From Actinoplanes sichuanensis (GTDB lineage Bacteria; Actinomycetota; Actinomycetes; Mycobacteriales; Micromonosporaceae), in the NCBI RefSeq assembly GCF_033097365.1, contig NZ_AP028461.1, forward strand, positions 8,618,001-8,682,000: a stretch of DNA of 64,000 nucleotides, read 5' to 3'. This document shows, one piece after another, positions 36,032-44,743 of this stretch. The notes under the pieces are model-generated. The model was given only the letters and a program-made list of their open reading frames with translations, searched no databases and was not told where the DNA came from. Position numbers and translations under genes: made by a program. Numbering within the stretch: position 1 is the first letter of the stretch; the number at the start of each line of letters is the position of its first letter.

Positions 36032-36091
36032 GTGAAGGGAGGTGGTCCGAAGTTGTATAGCAACGGGACTCGTGAGGTGGCTGTCCGCTAG
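36032..36091 (+). CDS. Candidate 19-residue leader peptide upstream of rnz
   Basis: GTG 36032 opens a 19-codon frame (MKGGGPKLYSNGTREVAVR, counting GTG as Met) ending in TAG. An in-frame GTG at 36020 would add four residues. It lies just after a good promoter, and its last codons overlap the first arm of a 10-bp inverted repeat, the geometry of a ribosome-dependent attenuator. Codon use is unlike the neighbours (TTG, TAT, ACT, CGT in a 71% GC genome), which hints at RNA-level constraint. No family is recognised. Confidence 0.4.
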   Translation: MKGGGPKLYSNGTREVAVR

Positions 36092-36225
36092 CCGCTGTCC
36101 TTGACAGCTCTACGTCGAGACCGTGTGGCAGCGGTGCGGCGAATATCAGACAGCCACCCGACCCCTGGGGATCCGGCCTTGTCCGACCGGACCGTGATTG
36201 CGATCGCGGAAGTCCCCAGGGGTCG
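36076..36225 (+). ncRNA. Structured leader with alternative stems and terminal hairpin ahead of rnz
   Basis: GGTGGCTGTC (36076-36085) pairs with GACAGCCACC (36149-36158). Between them GCTGTC (36094-36099) pairs with GACAGC (36103-36108), and cross-pairing of all four arms is possible. Then a perfect 13-bp repeat at 36159-36171 and 36213-36225 (CGACCCCTGGGGA and complement) encloses a smaller TCCGG/CCGGA stem. No T-tract follows. The rnz ribosome site (GGGGGGAG) begins 11 bp later. This may be an attenuator or a stand-alone small RNA. Confidence 0.5.
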
Positions 36226-36248
36226 CTTCATATCCGGGGGGAGTTTCG

Positions 36249-37154
36249 GTGACGCGCGAGCTGATGGTGCTCGGCACCGCGAGCCAGGTGCCGACGCGGC
36301 ACCGCAACCACAACGGCTATCTGCTGCGCTGGGACGACGAGGTGATCCTCTTCGACCCGGGTGAGGGCACCCAGCGCCAGCTGCTGATGGCCGGCCTCCC
36401 GGTCACCCCGATCAGGCGGATCTGCATCACCCACTTCCACGGCGACCACAGCCTCGGCCTGCCCGGCGTGCTCCAGCGGATCTCGCTCGACAAGGTGCCG
36501 CATCCGGTCACCGTGCACTACCCGGCGGGTGGGCAGGAGTTCTTCGACCGCCTGCGGCACGCCACCAGCTACTGGGACAACGCGGAGATCGTGCCCGGTC
36601 CGGTCGGCGCCGGATTCGAGGTGGAGACGTCCGCGGGGCGACTCACCGCGCTTCCACTGCGACACCCCATCGAGACGTACGGCTACCGCCTGACCGAACC
36701 GGACTCGCGCCGAATCGTGCCCGCCCTGCTGGCCGAGCATGGCATCGGCGGCCCGGCCGTCGGTGAGCTGCAGCGCACCGGCCGGCTCGGTGACGTCACC
36801 CTGGAGCAGGTGAGCGTGGCCCGCCCCGGGCAGAGTTTCGCCTTCGTGATGGACACCGGCCTCTGCGACAGCGTGTTCGAGCTGGCCCGGGGCGTCGACA
36901 TGCTGGTGATCGAGTCGACCTTCCTCGCCGAGGACGCGGAACTCGCCGCGCAGGTCGGGCATCTCACGGCCGGCCAGGCCGCTGCGGTCGCGCGCGAGTG
37001 CGGCGTACGAAAGCTGGTCCTGACGCACTTCTCGCAACGCTATCCGGACCCGAACCGCTTCCTGGAGGAGGCGCGCAAGGAGTTCGACGGTCCGGTGGTG
37101 ATCGCCGAGGATCTGTCCCGGGTGAAGGTGCCCTCGCGTCAGGCGGCAGCCTGA
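36249..37154 (+). CDS. rnz: Ribonuclease Z (tRNA 3'-processing endonuclease)
   Basis: 301 residues of the metallo-beta-lactamase fold. The zinc motif is [10 protein letters not shown] (His62, His64, Asp66, His67), with further ligands in the [11 protein letters not shown] region, MDTG and LTHFSQRY. It cleaves pre-tRNA 3' of the discriminator base. The GTG start is 6 bp after GGGGGGAG. A structured leader lies directly upstream. Confidence 0.95.
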   Translation: MTRELMVLGTASQVPTRHRNHNGYLLRWDDEVILFDPGEGTQRQLLMAGLPVTPIRRICITHFHGDHSLGLPGVLQRISLDKVPHPVTVHYPAGGQEFFDRLRHATSYWDNAEIVPGPVGAGFEVETSAGRLTALPLRHPIETYGYRLTEPDSRRIVPALLAEHGIGGPAVGELQRTGRLGDVTLEQVSVARPGQSFAFVMDTGLCDSVFELARGVDMLVIESTFLAEDAELAAQVGHLTAGQAAAVARECGVRKLVLTHFSQRYPDPNRFLEEARKEFDGPVVIAEDLSRVKVPSRQAAA

Positions 37155-37173
37155 GACTGGTTCCCTTGGTGGC

Positions 37174-37677
37174 ATGACAGTTCTGCTTCGCCCGGTGGAG
37201 GATGCCGACCTGATCGCGGTCGGCGCGCTGCATCATCGTTCCCGTGCCGCCGCCTACGCCGGTCTGCTGCCGCCCGAGACGTTCGCCGCCCGCGGGCCGG
37301 AGGCGATGAGCGCCTGGTGGGTGGAGCGCTGGAAGTGGGAACGCGAGACACACCTGATGACAGTCGCCGAGGCGGACGGTGAGCTGGCCGGATTCACCTA
37401 CGTCGGCCCGAGCGAGACCGACGGTGCCGCCGAGCTGTACGCGATCCATCTGGAGCCGCGTCGGGTCGGCTCGGGCATCGGCCGGCAACTGATGATCAAC
37501 GCGCTGGCGCAGCTGGCGACTCTCGACGCGGACCGGGCCGTGCTGTGGGTGCTGGCGGACAACCAGGTGGCACGGCGCTTCTACGAGCGTGGCGGCTGGA
37601 CGCCGGACGGCGCGACCAGGGTCGCACCGGTCAACGATCATCCGTTGCCGCAGCTGCGCTACACACACGAGCTGTAG
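37174..37677 (+). CDS. GNAT-family N-acetyltransferase
   Basis: 167 residues. The acetyl-CoA binding motif A is seen in LYAIHLEPRRVGSGIGRQLMINA (R/QxxGxG/A loop at about 89-98), followed by ALWVLADNQVARRFYERGGW-like motif B (VLADNQVARRFYERGG). The acyl acceptor is unknown. It starts 19 bp after rnz and may be in the same transcript. A long hairpin follows. Confidence 0.9.
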   Translation: MTVLLRPVEDADLIAVGALHHRSRAAAYAGLLPPETFAARGPEAMSAWWVERWKWERETHLMTVAEADGELAGFTYVGPSETDGAAELYAIHLEPRRVGSGIGRQLMINALAQLATLDADRAVLWVLADNQVARRFYERGGWTPDGATRVAPVNDHPLPQLRYTHEL

Positions 37678-37688
37678 GGGTTGCTGGT

Positions 37689-37748
37689 TGGGCGGGAACA
37701 CGCGACCGAGTGAATGCGGGGGAACCTGTAGTCGCGTGCTCCCGCCCA
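37689..37748. terminator. Long hairpin after the GNAT gene
   Basis: TGGGCGGGAACACGCGAC (37689-37706) pairs with its near-complement (37731-37748), 17 of 18 positions, around a 24-nt loop. It starts 11 bp after the stop and precedes the convergent small gene. A terminator is likely, although no T-tract is present. Confidence 0.55.
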
Positions 37749-37959
37749 CCGCCCCGCCCGAACCGGATGCGCCTGGCCGGAGGCGCTCGATCAGCGGAGG
37801 CGTGCCGATCTGGGATCCAGTTCAAGGGCGGGTCTGGGCGCGGGATACCGGTGCGCTGGCGGGGCGCCCCGGTGTCACCGCTGGTCGACGTCGGCCGGGC
37901 CGGGAAGCCGTACTTGCCGGGGGACGGTCAAGCGTGTCGGCGACGTCGTGGTCCTGGGG

Positions 37960-38289
37960 TCAGGCCTGATACCTCCGGTGGTCGTCGTTGCGGTGGTGCG
38001 AGCCGGCACCGGTGTACCGGCCGCCGATCTCGTCCAGCCCGGCCCGTCGTCCGGGCAGGGCCCGCATGCTGTTCAGGTCGTGCCGGAGCGTCCAAGCCTC
38101 ACGCCAGGGGCGCCTGGCGATCGCGTCGGCGCGCTCGGCCAGGTGTCGCGCCGAGCACGGCCAGCGCCATCCACACCAGACGCAGGTGCCGTTGCGGGAC
38201 TCCACGTGGCGCCCGAGCATGTTCTGCGCGTCCCGCCACAGCAGGCGGTCCACGATGCCGGCGGGCGCCGCCTCGTCGACGTCGACCAT
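37960..38289 (-). CDS. Hypothetical Cys/Trp-rich small protein
   Basis: 109 residues. The middle holds CVWCGWRWPCSARH, a possible metal-binding or structural Cys cluster, followed by a helix with ERADAIARRPWREAW. The C-terminus is His/Arg-rich (HHRNDDHRRY). I do not recognise the family. ATG 38289 has AAGGGG 6 bp upstream; an in-frame ATG at 38319 would add ten residues. It is convergent with the GNAT gene and divergent from the DUF695-like gene. Confidence 0.6.
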   Translation of the reverse strand: MVDVDEAAPAGIVDRLLWRDAQNMLGRHVESRNGTCVWCGWRWPCSARHLAERADAIARRPWREAWTLRHDLNSMRALPGRRAGLDEIGGRYTGAGSHHRNDDHRRYQA

Positions 38290-38469
38290 CTCCTGCCCCT
38301 TCGTCCGGGAGTGGCTCATAGCTCCGTCACGACACATACAACAGCAGCGGCCCATCAGGCGGTCGGACTGTCTGTGCGATTGCCGCGACTATCCGTGACG
38401 ATCCATGTACCGAGGCTGTCTACCGCGCTGTTCACGCCGTATCCGGCCCTTTGTTGGTACGGTCCTGCC

Positions 38470-39492
38470 GTGATCTTCAAGAGGCGCCAGAAGGCGGGCC
38501 CGGCCGACGCGATCACGGCGTTCTGGGCCTGGTGGGCGAGCGCTCGGCCGCGCGCCGAGAAGATGATCGACGGCGGTCCGGACGACACGCTCATCGAGGA
38601 GATCGCCGCCCTGGTCACCGCGATCCATCCGGACCTGCACTGGGAGTTCGCGGCCGGCACGACGTCCCGGCATCTGCTGGTGGTCAGCACCGGCGGATCA
38701 CCTGAGCTGCGTTCCCTGGCCGAGCGCTGGCGGCGGGCCGGGCCGGCGCCGGACGAGACGTTCGGTTATGCGGCCGCCCGTCAGGGCCGGCCGGACGCAC
38801 TGGACGGGGCCCGGCTGGCGATCGACGGCCACCACCTGGACCTGGGTGAGCTGCGATTCCACGCCGACCACGACGAGGAACGCGACTGCGTGAACGTCGA
38901 GGTGTGGCACCCGGCCTTCCCTGGGCTACCGGAGGAGGCGCGCGGGCAGATCGCGTACCTCTCGCTCGACTGGCTGCTCGGCGAGGACACCGTGGAGATC
39001 TGGGTCGGCGCGATCGACGCGGTCACCACCCTCACCGGCGCCGGGCTGACCGGTCCGCGGCTGGCCGACCTGGTCGCCGCGATGCAACCGGCCGACGGGG
39101 AGCCGCGCTGGCGCAACATGTCCGGGATCCGGGGCGGGAAACCGATCATCGCGATGGCTCAGACCCGGCTCCGCCCGGCCCGCTGGCCCGGGCACGACCT
39201 GCACATCCGGATGGACGTGCCGTACTCGGCCCGGGACGAGAACGGCTTCCCGGACAAGGCGGCGCTGGCCGAACTGCACGGCTTCGAGGACCACGTGGCC
39301 GCACACGCCGACGGCATGGTGGTGGTCGCCCACGAGACCAGCGACGGGGTACGGACCACGCACCTCTACGCCGACAGCCCGGTGGCCGCCGAGGTCCTGA
39401 AACCGCTGATCGGCGGCTGGCAGGACGGGCGTGTCCGGATCACCGTCACGCCCGACCCCCGCTGGGAACAGGTCGAACACCTGGCCCCGTGA
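38470..39492 (+). CDS. DUF695-like conserved hypothetical protein
   Basis: 340 residues, soluble and acidic, beginning VIFKRRQKAGPADAITAFWA (GTG start). The N-terminal region (FWAWWASARPRAEKMI, then LVTAIHPDLHWEFAAGTTSRH) resembles proteins of the DUF695 type; the C-terminal half may repeat that fold (GFEDHVAAHADGMVVVAHET). No catalytic motif is evident. The upstream open frame back to 37948 is not used because it runs antisense through the small gene and lacks a ribosome site. Confidence 0.78.
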   Translation: MIFKRRQKAGPADAITAFWAWWASARPRAEKMIDGGPDDTLIEEIAALVTAIHPDLHWEFAAGTTSRHLLVVSTGGSPELRSLAERWRRAGPAPDETFGYAAARQGRPDALDGARLAIDGHHLDLGELRFHADHDEERDCVNVEVWHPAFPGLPEEARGQIAYLSLDWLLGEDTVEIWVGAIDAVTTLTGAGLTGPRLADLVAAMQPADGEPRWRNMSGIRGGKPIIAMAQTRLRPARWPGHDLHIRMDVPYSARDENGFPDKAALAELHGFEDHVAAHADGMVVVAHETSDGVRTTHLYADSPVAAEVLKPLIGGWQDGRVRITVTPDPRWEQVEHLAP

Positions 39493-39515
39493 GCGGAGTG
39501 AGAACTGGGCGGCCC

Positions 39516-39617
39516 GCAAAATGCCGCCGGTGATGAGGCATGTGATTTTCCGCCACCCGCAAACCCCGCGGGCGTCGGAAAATCGCGTGCCTCATCACCG
39601 GTTACAAGGCATTTTGC
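39516..39617. repeat. Long imperfect inverted repeat between convergent genes
   Basis: Left arm 39516-39552 and right arm 39576-39617 share GCAAAATGCC, GGTGATGAGGCA and GATTTTCCG blocks in complementary order, with a small bulge and two mismatches. A CCCGC/GCGGG inner hairpin sits in the 23-nt centre. It occupies most of the 146-bp gap between the DUF695-like gene and cbs. It may be a bidirectional terminator or a dispersed palindromic element. Confidence 0.75.
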
Positions 39618-39638
39618 CGCGGAGCGAAGCGGAGCCAG

Positions 39639-40997
39639 CTAGCTCAGGTGGGCGAGCAGGTCCTGACGGGTCAGCACGCCCGCGGGCTTGCCGTCGACCA
39701 GGACCATCGCGGCGTCCGCCTTCTCCAGCAGCACGACCGCCTCGGCGACCGGCTCACCGCCACCGATCATCGGCAGCGAGTCGGTCATGTGCCGTTCGAT
39801 CGTGTCGTGCAGGTGGGCCTGACCGGTGAAGAGCGCGTCCAGCAGCGCCTTCTCCGAGATGGAGCCGGCCACCTCGCCGGTCACCACGGGCGGCTCGGCC
39901 TTCAGCACCGGGAGCTGGCTCACGCCGTACTCCCGCATGTAGTCGATGGCGTCGCGGACCGTCTCGGTCGGGTGCACGTGGATCAGCGGCGGGATCTCGG
40001 CGCCCTTGCCGGCCAGGGCGTCGGCCACCGTCGGGGTGCCCTCCTGGGTGCGCAGGAAGCCGTACCGTGCCATCCATTTGTCGTTGAAGATCTTCGAAAG
40101 GTAGCCACGGCCGCCGTCCGGCAGCAGGACCACGATGACGTCGTCCGGGCCGGCCTTGCGGGCCACCTCGAGCGCGGCCACCACGGCCATCCCGCAGGAG
40201 CCGCCGACCAGCAGGCCCTCCTCACGGGCGAGACGACGGGTCATCTCGAACGAGTCCGAGTCGCTGACCTCGATCACCTCGTCGGTGACGTCCCGGTCGT
40301 ACGCCGTCGGCCAGAAGTCCTCACCGACGCCCTCGACCAGGTAGGGACGCCCGGTGCCGCCGGAGTAGACGGACCCCTCCGGGTCGGCGCCGATGATCCG
40401 CACCGGCCCCTGCTCCTTGAGGTAACGCCCGACGCCGCTGATCGTGCCGCCGGTGCCGACCCCCGCCACGAAGTGGGTGATCTTGCCGCCGGTCTGCTCC
40501 CAGAGCTCCGGCCCGGTCTCCTCGTAGTGCGACCGCGGGTTCGCGGGGTTGCTGTACTGGTCCGGTTTCCAGGCGCCCGGGATGTCCCGGGTCAGCTGGT
40601 CGGACACGTTGTAGTAGGAACGGGGGTCCTCCGGGGCCACGGCGGTCGGGCAGACCACCACCTCGGCGCCGTACGCCCGGAGCACGTTCTGCTTGTCCTC
40701 GCTGACCTTGTCGGGGCAGACGAAGACGCACTTGTAACCACGCCGCTGAGCCACCAGGGCCAGCCCGACGCCGGTGTTGCCGCTGGTCGGCTCGACGATC
40801 GTGCCGCCCGGCTTGAGGAGGCCCGCCTTCTCGGCGTCCTCCACCATCCGCAGCGCGATCCGGTCCTTGACCGAGCCGCCGGGGTTCAAGTACTCGACCT
40901 TGGCCAGCACGGTGGCACTGATGCCCTCGGTCACGCTGTTCAATCGGACCAAGGGGGTATTGCCGATGATCTCGACTACGTTGTCGTAATAGCGCAC
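39639..40997 (-). CDS. cbs: Cystathionine beta-synthase with two CBS domains
   Basis: 452 residues. The fold-type II PLP domain (1-320) has Lys44 in NPGGSVKDRIAL as Schiff base, TSGNTGVGLA and GVGTGGTISG as substrate and phosphate loops. Two C-terminal CBS domains (about 335-450, ending VLTRQDLLAHL) are likely regulatory. It makes cystathionine from serine and homocysteine, feeding cysteine synthesis, complementary to metB elsewhere in the window. GTG start with a weak ribosome site; the upstream gene ends 3 bp before, so translation is probably coupled. Confidence 0.95.
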   Translation of the reverse strand: MRYYDNVVEIIGNTPLVRLNSVTEGISATVLAKVEYLNPGGSVKDRIALRMVEDAEKAGLLKPGGTIVEPTSGNTGVGLALVAQRRGYKCVFVCPDKVSEDKQNVLRAYGAEVVVCPTAVAPEDPRSYYNVSDQLTRDIPGAWKPDQYSNPANPRSHYEETGPELWEQTGGKITHFVAGVGTGGTISGVGRYLKEQGPVRIIGADPEGSVYSGGTGRPYLVEGVGEDFWPTAYDRDVTDEVIEVSDSDSFEMTRRLAREEGLLVGGSCGMAVVAALEVARKAGPDDVIVVLLPDGGRGYLSKIFNDKWMARYGFLRTQEGTPTVADALAGKGAEIPPLIHVHPTETVRDAIDYMREYGVSQLPVLKAEPPVVTGEVAGSISEKALLDALFTGQAHLHDTIERHMTDSLPMIGGGEPVAEAVVLLEKADAAMVLVDGKPAGVLTRQDLLAHLS

Positions 40998-41000
40998 GTC

Positions 41001-41345
41001 TTACTTTACGACCGCGGGCCGACCGGTCCTCTCCCACTCCAGGAACCTGTCGGTCTCGGCCAGGACGGCACCGGCCAGCCAGGTCACCGCGACGGCGTCG
41101 TCGATGAGCCCGAACACCCAGACGAACGCCTCCGGGACGGCGTCGATCGGCGACACCACGTACGCTGTGGCGGCCGCCATCAGCGCCAGGCGCATCCCGC
41201 CGTCGTATTCACCCCTGGTGCTCGCCTTGATCATGCGCGGGAGTGCGCCGAGCCGCTGGGCCACCGAGGGCCCGCCACGGCTACCCGCGGTGAGCGCCCG
41301 GGCCAGCGCGGTGAACGCCGCCGCACGTTTCAACGTCTTGGCCAT
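41001..41345 (-). CDS. YkvA-family (DUF1232) membrane protein
   Basis: 114 residues. The DUF1232 signature is visible as AATAYVVSPIDAVPE followed by GLIDDAVAV; it is part of a short membrane-associated hairpin. The function of the family is unknown. The ATG at 41345 has AAGGGGAA 5 bp upstream. Its TAA is 3 bp before the cbs GTG, indicating an operon. Confidence 0.88.
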   Translation of the reverse strand: MAKTLKRAAAFTALARALTAGSRGGPSVAQRLGALPRMIKASTRGEYDGGMRLALMAAATAYVVSPIDAVPEAFVWVFGLIDDAVAVTWLAGAVLAETDRFLEWERTGRPAVVK

Positions 41346-41489
41346 TTCTGTTCCCCTTTCCGCAACTCCAGCATGACGGGAGCGCGCCATGATTGCCTCT
41401 CGCCGCCGCGAGTTAGCCTCGAATCCCGACCCCACACGCCGATCATGGGCGAGCCGGATGGTTCCCTTCGAGCGACAGCGAGGGAGACT

Positions 41490-42512
41490 ATGAGCAGCAT
41501 CGATGTAACTGGTACCCAGTGGCGATGGATCAAGAACGCCGGACGGGTCGCCGGAGCAGCCGCGGGGTTGACCGCCCTGTCCGCGGGCCTGCTGATGCGC
41601 CAGGCCGCCGAGGCCCGCCGGGTCATCCCGATGGCCGAGGCGCCGCCGCCGCGTGGCGACGGCGTCTACGGCGCCAAGTTCGGCGGCAAGGCCTTGGAGC
41701 TGGTCATCCTGGGTGACTCGTCGGCCGCGGGGTACGGGGTGCACCGTCCCCGAGAGACGCCCGGCGCGCTCTTCGCCACGGGGATCTCACGCCGTCTGCG
41801 CCGCCCGGTCCGTCTGCATCGGCTGGCCGTCGTCGGTTCCGTGTCGGCCGGACTTCCGTACCAGGTGGACGCCGCCCTGGAGTACCGCCCCGAGCTGGCG
41901 ATCATCCTGATCGGCGGCAACGACGTCACGCACCGTTCGGGGGTGCCGGCCGCCGTCCGCCACCTGGGTGACGCGGTCCGCCGACTGCGGGCCGCCGACT
42001 GCCGCGTGGTCGTCGGCACCTGCCCCGACCTCGGCGCGATCCAGCCGATCAAACCGCCGCTGCGCTGGCTGGCCCGGCGCTGGAGCCGTCAGCTGGCCGC
42101 CGCACAGACCATCGCCGTGGTCGAGGCCGGCGGGCGGACGGTGTCGATCGGCAACCTGCTCGGCCCGATGTTCGAGGCCGACCCGGCGCGGATGTACAGC
42201 GAGGATCGTTTCCACCCGTCGGTCGAGGGGTACGCGAGAGCCGTATCCGTCATGATGCCGACCGTGATGGCGGTCCTCGGCACGGACGACCGGGCGGCGC
42301 TACCGCTGGCCGAGGACGTGCGCGCCCTGCCGGAGGCCGCCGACGAGGCGGTCCGCGCCCCGGGCACCGAGGTCGCCCCGGCCGGCCGGTGGGCCCGGAT
42401 GCGACGCTACCGCTGGTTCAGTTCGCGCCCAGTGACCGCGGCCCCCGTTCCCAGCGGTGATCCCAGCGACGGGATCGTAGGGTATACCTCAGAGGATCAT
42501 CAGGTCGGCTGA
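41490..42512 (+). CDS. SGNH/GDSL hydrolase, membrane-anchored
   Basis: 340 residues. One N-terminal hydrophobic helix (about 18-37) is followed by an SGNH domain: block I VILGDSSAAGYG with the Ser nucleophile, block III ILIGGNDVTHR with the Asn of the oxyanion hole, and block V DRFHPSVEGY with Asp and His. All four catalytic elements are present, so an active esterase or lipase is expected. The C-terminal 60 residues are Pro/Ala/Arg-rich. It is followed 16 bp later by a paralogue. Confidence 0.9.
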   Translation: MSSIDVTGTQWRWIKNAGRVAGAAAGLTALSAGLLMRQAAEARRVIPMAEAPPPRGDGVYGAKFGGKALELVILGDSSAAGYGVHRPRETPGALFATGISRRLRRPVRLHRLAVVGSVSAGLPYQVDAALEYRPELAIILIGGNDVTHRSGVPAAVRHLGDAVRRLRAADCRVVVGTCPDLGAIQPIKPPLRWLARRWSRQLAAAQTIAVVEAGGRTVSIGNLLGPMFEADPARMYSEDRFHPSVEGYARAVSVMMPTVMAVLGTDDRAALPLAEDVRALPEAADEAVRAPGTEVAPAGRWARMRRYRWFSSRPVTAAPVPSGDPSDGIVGYTSEDHQVG

Positions 42513-42528
42513 CGCAGGGAGGCGGGAC

Positions 42529-43317
42529 ATGGCTGGGCTGCCGGAACGTCTGACCAGGGCCGCGACCACGAGCCTGCTGGCCGGCGTGGTGGGCGGGGTC
42601 GCCCTGCTCGCCGGCGAGATGCTCGCGGCGAAGGCCCGGAGGTATGCCAAGCCCACCATGGGGCTGGCCTTGCGTACCTCGATGGGCCCGCAGAGCGCTC
42701 CGCCGCTGCGCCTCGTGCTGCTCGGTGACTCGGCGGCGGTCGGGGTCGGTGTGGAGTGGCTGTCCGACACGGTCGGTGGCCAGCTCGCGCGGCTGCTGGC
42801 CGACGGCTCCCCGGGCAACGGGCAGCGGCACGTGCTGCTCTCCAGCGTCGGCGTGGCCGGGTCCCGGTCCACCGACCTCGCCACCCAGGTGGCCCGGGCG
42901 CTGCTCGGGGACCGTCCGGACGTGGCGGTCATCCTCATCGGGTCGTATGACGCGGGTTCCGGGCGGGCCGCGGACGACTCGGCCGGGCACCTCGGGCAGG
43001 CCGTTCGCCGGCTGCGCTCGGCGGGTGTCCAGGTGGTCGTCGGCACCTGCCCCGACCTGGGTGCCTCCCGGTCGATGGCGCCACCATTGCGGCAGATCGC
43101 CGGGCTGATCGGCCGGCGGCTGGCGAAAGCGCAGGCCAAGGCAGTGGCCGAGGCCGGTGGTGTGGTGGTCGATCTGGCCTCGGAGACGGGCGCGGTGTTC
43201 CGGGCCGACGCCGGGACGCTCTGCTACGACGGCTTCCACCCGTCCGCCGACGGCTATCGAGTGTGGGCGCACGCCCTCTATCCGGCGGTCGCCAAGGCCG
43301 CGATGACCGGCGTCTGA
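42529..43317 (+). CDS. SGNH/GDSL hydrolase paralogue with altered block III
   Basis: 262 residues, parallel in layout to the preceding gene: N-terminal hydrophobic helix (about 10-32), block I VLLGDSAAVGVG, block V YDGFHPSADGY. Block III reads ILIGSYDAG, so the oxyanion-hole Asn of GxND is replaced by Tyr. Activity may be lost or changed. The two genes probably arose by tandem duplication and are co-transcribed. Confidence 0.87.
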   Translation: MAGLPERLTRAATTSLLAGVVGGVALLAGEMLAAKARRYAKPTMGLALRTSMGPQSAPPLRLVLLGDSAAVGVGVEWLSDTVGGQLARLLADGSPGNGQRHVLLSSVGVAGSRSTDLATQVARALLGDRPDVAVILIGSYDAGSGRAADDSAGHLGQAVRRLRSAGVQVVVGTCPDLGASRSMAPPLRQIAGLIGRRLAKAQAKAVAEAGGVVVDLASETGAVFRADAGTLCYDGFHPSADGYRVWAHALYPAVAKAAMTGV

Positions 43318-43448
43318 CGGTCCCCGGCCGGCCCTCAGTGCTGTCCCGGTGACGCCGAGACAGTGCTGGAAGCCGGCCCGCCGGGTTTTTTCACGGCGTG
43401 TGACAAATTCGCGCTTCCGACCATGTTACCGATGAGTAAACTGGGCGC

Positions 43449-44693
43449 ATGCCGGAAGCTGTCATCGTCGCCACTGCCCGCTCCCCGATCGGCCGCGCCC
43501 ACAAGGGCTCGCTGAAGGACCTGCGCCCCGACGATCTCGCCACCACGATCGTCGACGCCGCCCTCACCAAGGTGCCGCAGCTCGACCGCACACTCATCGA
43601 GGACCTGTACCTCGGCTGCGGTCTGCCCGGCGGCGAACAGGGCTTCAACATGGCCCGCGTGATCGCCACCAAGCTGGGCCTGGACGGCCTGCCCGGCGCC
43701 ACCGTCACGCGGTACTGCTCGTCCTCGCTCCAGACCACCCGGATGGCCTTCCACGCCATCAAGGCCGGCGAGGGTGACATCTTCATCTCGGCCGGTGTCG
43801 AGACCGTGTCCCGTTTCGCCCGCGGCAGCTCGGACGGTCTGCCGTCAGCCGCGCAGGAGCTCGTCGGCGGGCCGTGGACCAACCCCGCCTTCGCGAACGC
43901 CCAGGCCCGTACCATCGCGTCGGCCAAGAACCAGACCACCTGGCACGACCCGCGCGAGGACGGCCTGACCCCGGACATCTACATCGGGATGGGCTACACC
44001 GCCGAAAACCTGGCGCAGATCAAGAACATCTCCCGCGCGGAGATGGACGAATTCGGGGTACGCAGCCAGAACCTCGCGGAGAAGGCGATCGCCAACGGGT
44101 TCTGGGAGCGGGAGATCACCCCCGTGACCCTGCCCGACGGCACCGTGGTGTCGAAGGACGACGGGCCCCGCGCCGGCGTCACCATCGACGCGGTCTCCCA
44201 GCTCAAGCCGGTCTTCCGGGAGGACGGCCGGGTCACCGCCGGCAACTGCTGCCCGCTGAACGACGGTGCGGCCGCGGTCGTCATCATGAGCGACACGAAG
44301 GCCCGCGAGCTCGGCATCACCCCGCTCGCCCGGATCGTCTCCACCGGTGTCACCGGGCTGTCTCCGGAGATCATGGGTCTCGGGCCGGTCGAGGCGTCGA
44401 AGCAGGCTCTCAAGCGGGCCGGCATGAGCATCGGTGACGTGGACCTGGTCGAGATCAACGAGGCGTTCGCCGCCCAGGTGATCCCCTCCTACCAGGACCT
44501 CGGCATCCCGATCGAGAAGCTCAACGTCAACGGTGGCGCCATCGCGGTCGGCCACCCGTTCGGCATGACCGGCGCCCGCATCACCGGCACCCTGCTGAAC
44601 TCGCTCGACTGGCACGACAAGAGCATCGGTCTGGAGACCATGTGCGTCGGTGGCGGGCAGGGCATGGCGCTGATCCTCGAACGCCTCAGCTGA
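43449..44693 (+). CDS. Acetyl-CoA C-acyltransferase (thiolase)
   Basis: 414 residues. Thiolase catalytic residues are all present: Cys in TRYCSSSLQT (about 93), His in GGAIAVGHPFGMTGAR and the second Cys in ETMCVGGGQGMA. EINEAFAAQV is the family signature. The length and N-terminus fit the FadA-type degradative thiolase. No FadB partner is adjacent. TAAACT about 12 bp before the ATG may be part of the promoter. A strong terminator follows. Confidence 0.94.
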   Translation: MPEAVIVATARSPIGRAHKGSLKDLRPDDLATTIVDAALTKVPQLDRTLIEDLYLGCGLPGGEQGFNMARVIATKLGLDGLPGATVTRYCSSSLQTTRMAFHAIKAGEGDIFISAGVETVSRFARGSSDGLPSAAQELVGGPWTNPAFANAQARTIASAKNQTTWHDPREDGLTPDIYIGMGYTAENLAQIKNISRAEMDEFGVRSQNLAEKAIANGFWEREITPVTLPDGTVVSKDDGPRAGVTIDAVSQLKPVFREDGRVTAGNCCPLNDGAAAVVIMSDTKARELGITPLARIVSTGVTGLSPEIMGLGPVEASKQALKRAGMSIGDVDLVEINEAFAAQVIPSYQDLGIPIEKLNVNGGAIAVGHPFGMTGARITGTLLNSLDWHDKSIGLETMCVGGGQGMALILERLS

Positions 44694-44711
44694 CCGCACC
44701 ACCCTCTGCTC

Positions 44712-44743
44712 GGGCTCGGCACGTCGCACCACGTGCCGAGCCC
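44712..44743 (+). terminator. Terminator after the thiolase gene
   Basis: GGGCTCGGCACGT and ACGTGCCGAGCCC form a perfect 13-bp stem with a 6-nt loop, 18 bp after the stop. Confidence 0.82.

Noticed and set aside
39648..41489. A long plus-strand extension upstream of the first SGNH hydrolase
   Set aside because: The extension is antisense to cbs and the YkvA-like gene. The true start is ATG 41490, after AGGGAG.
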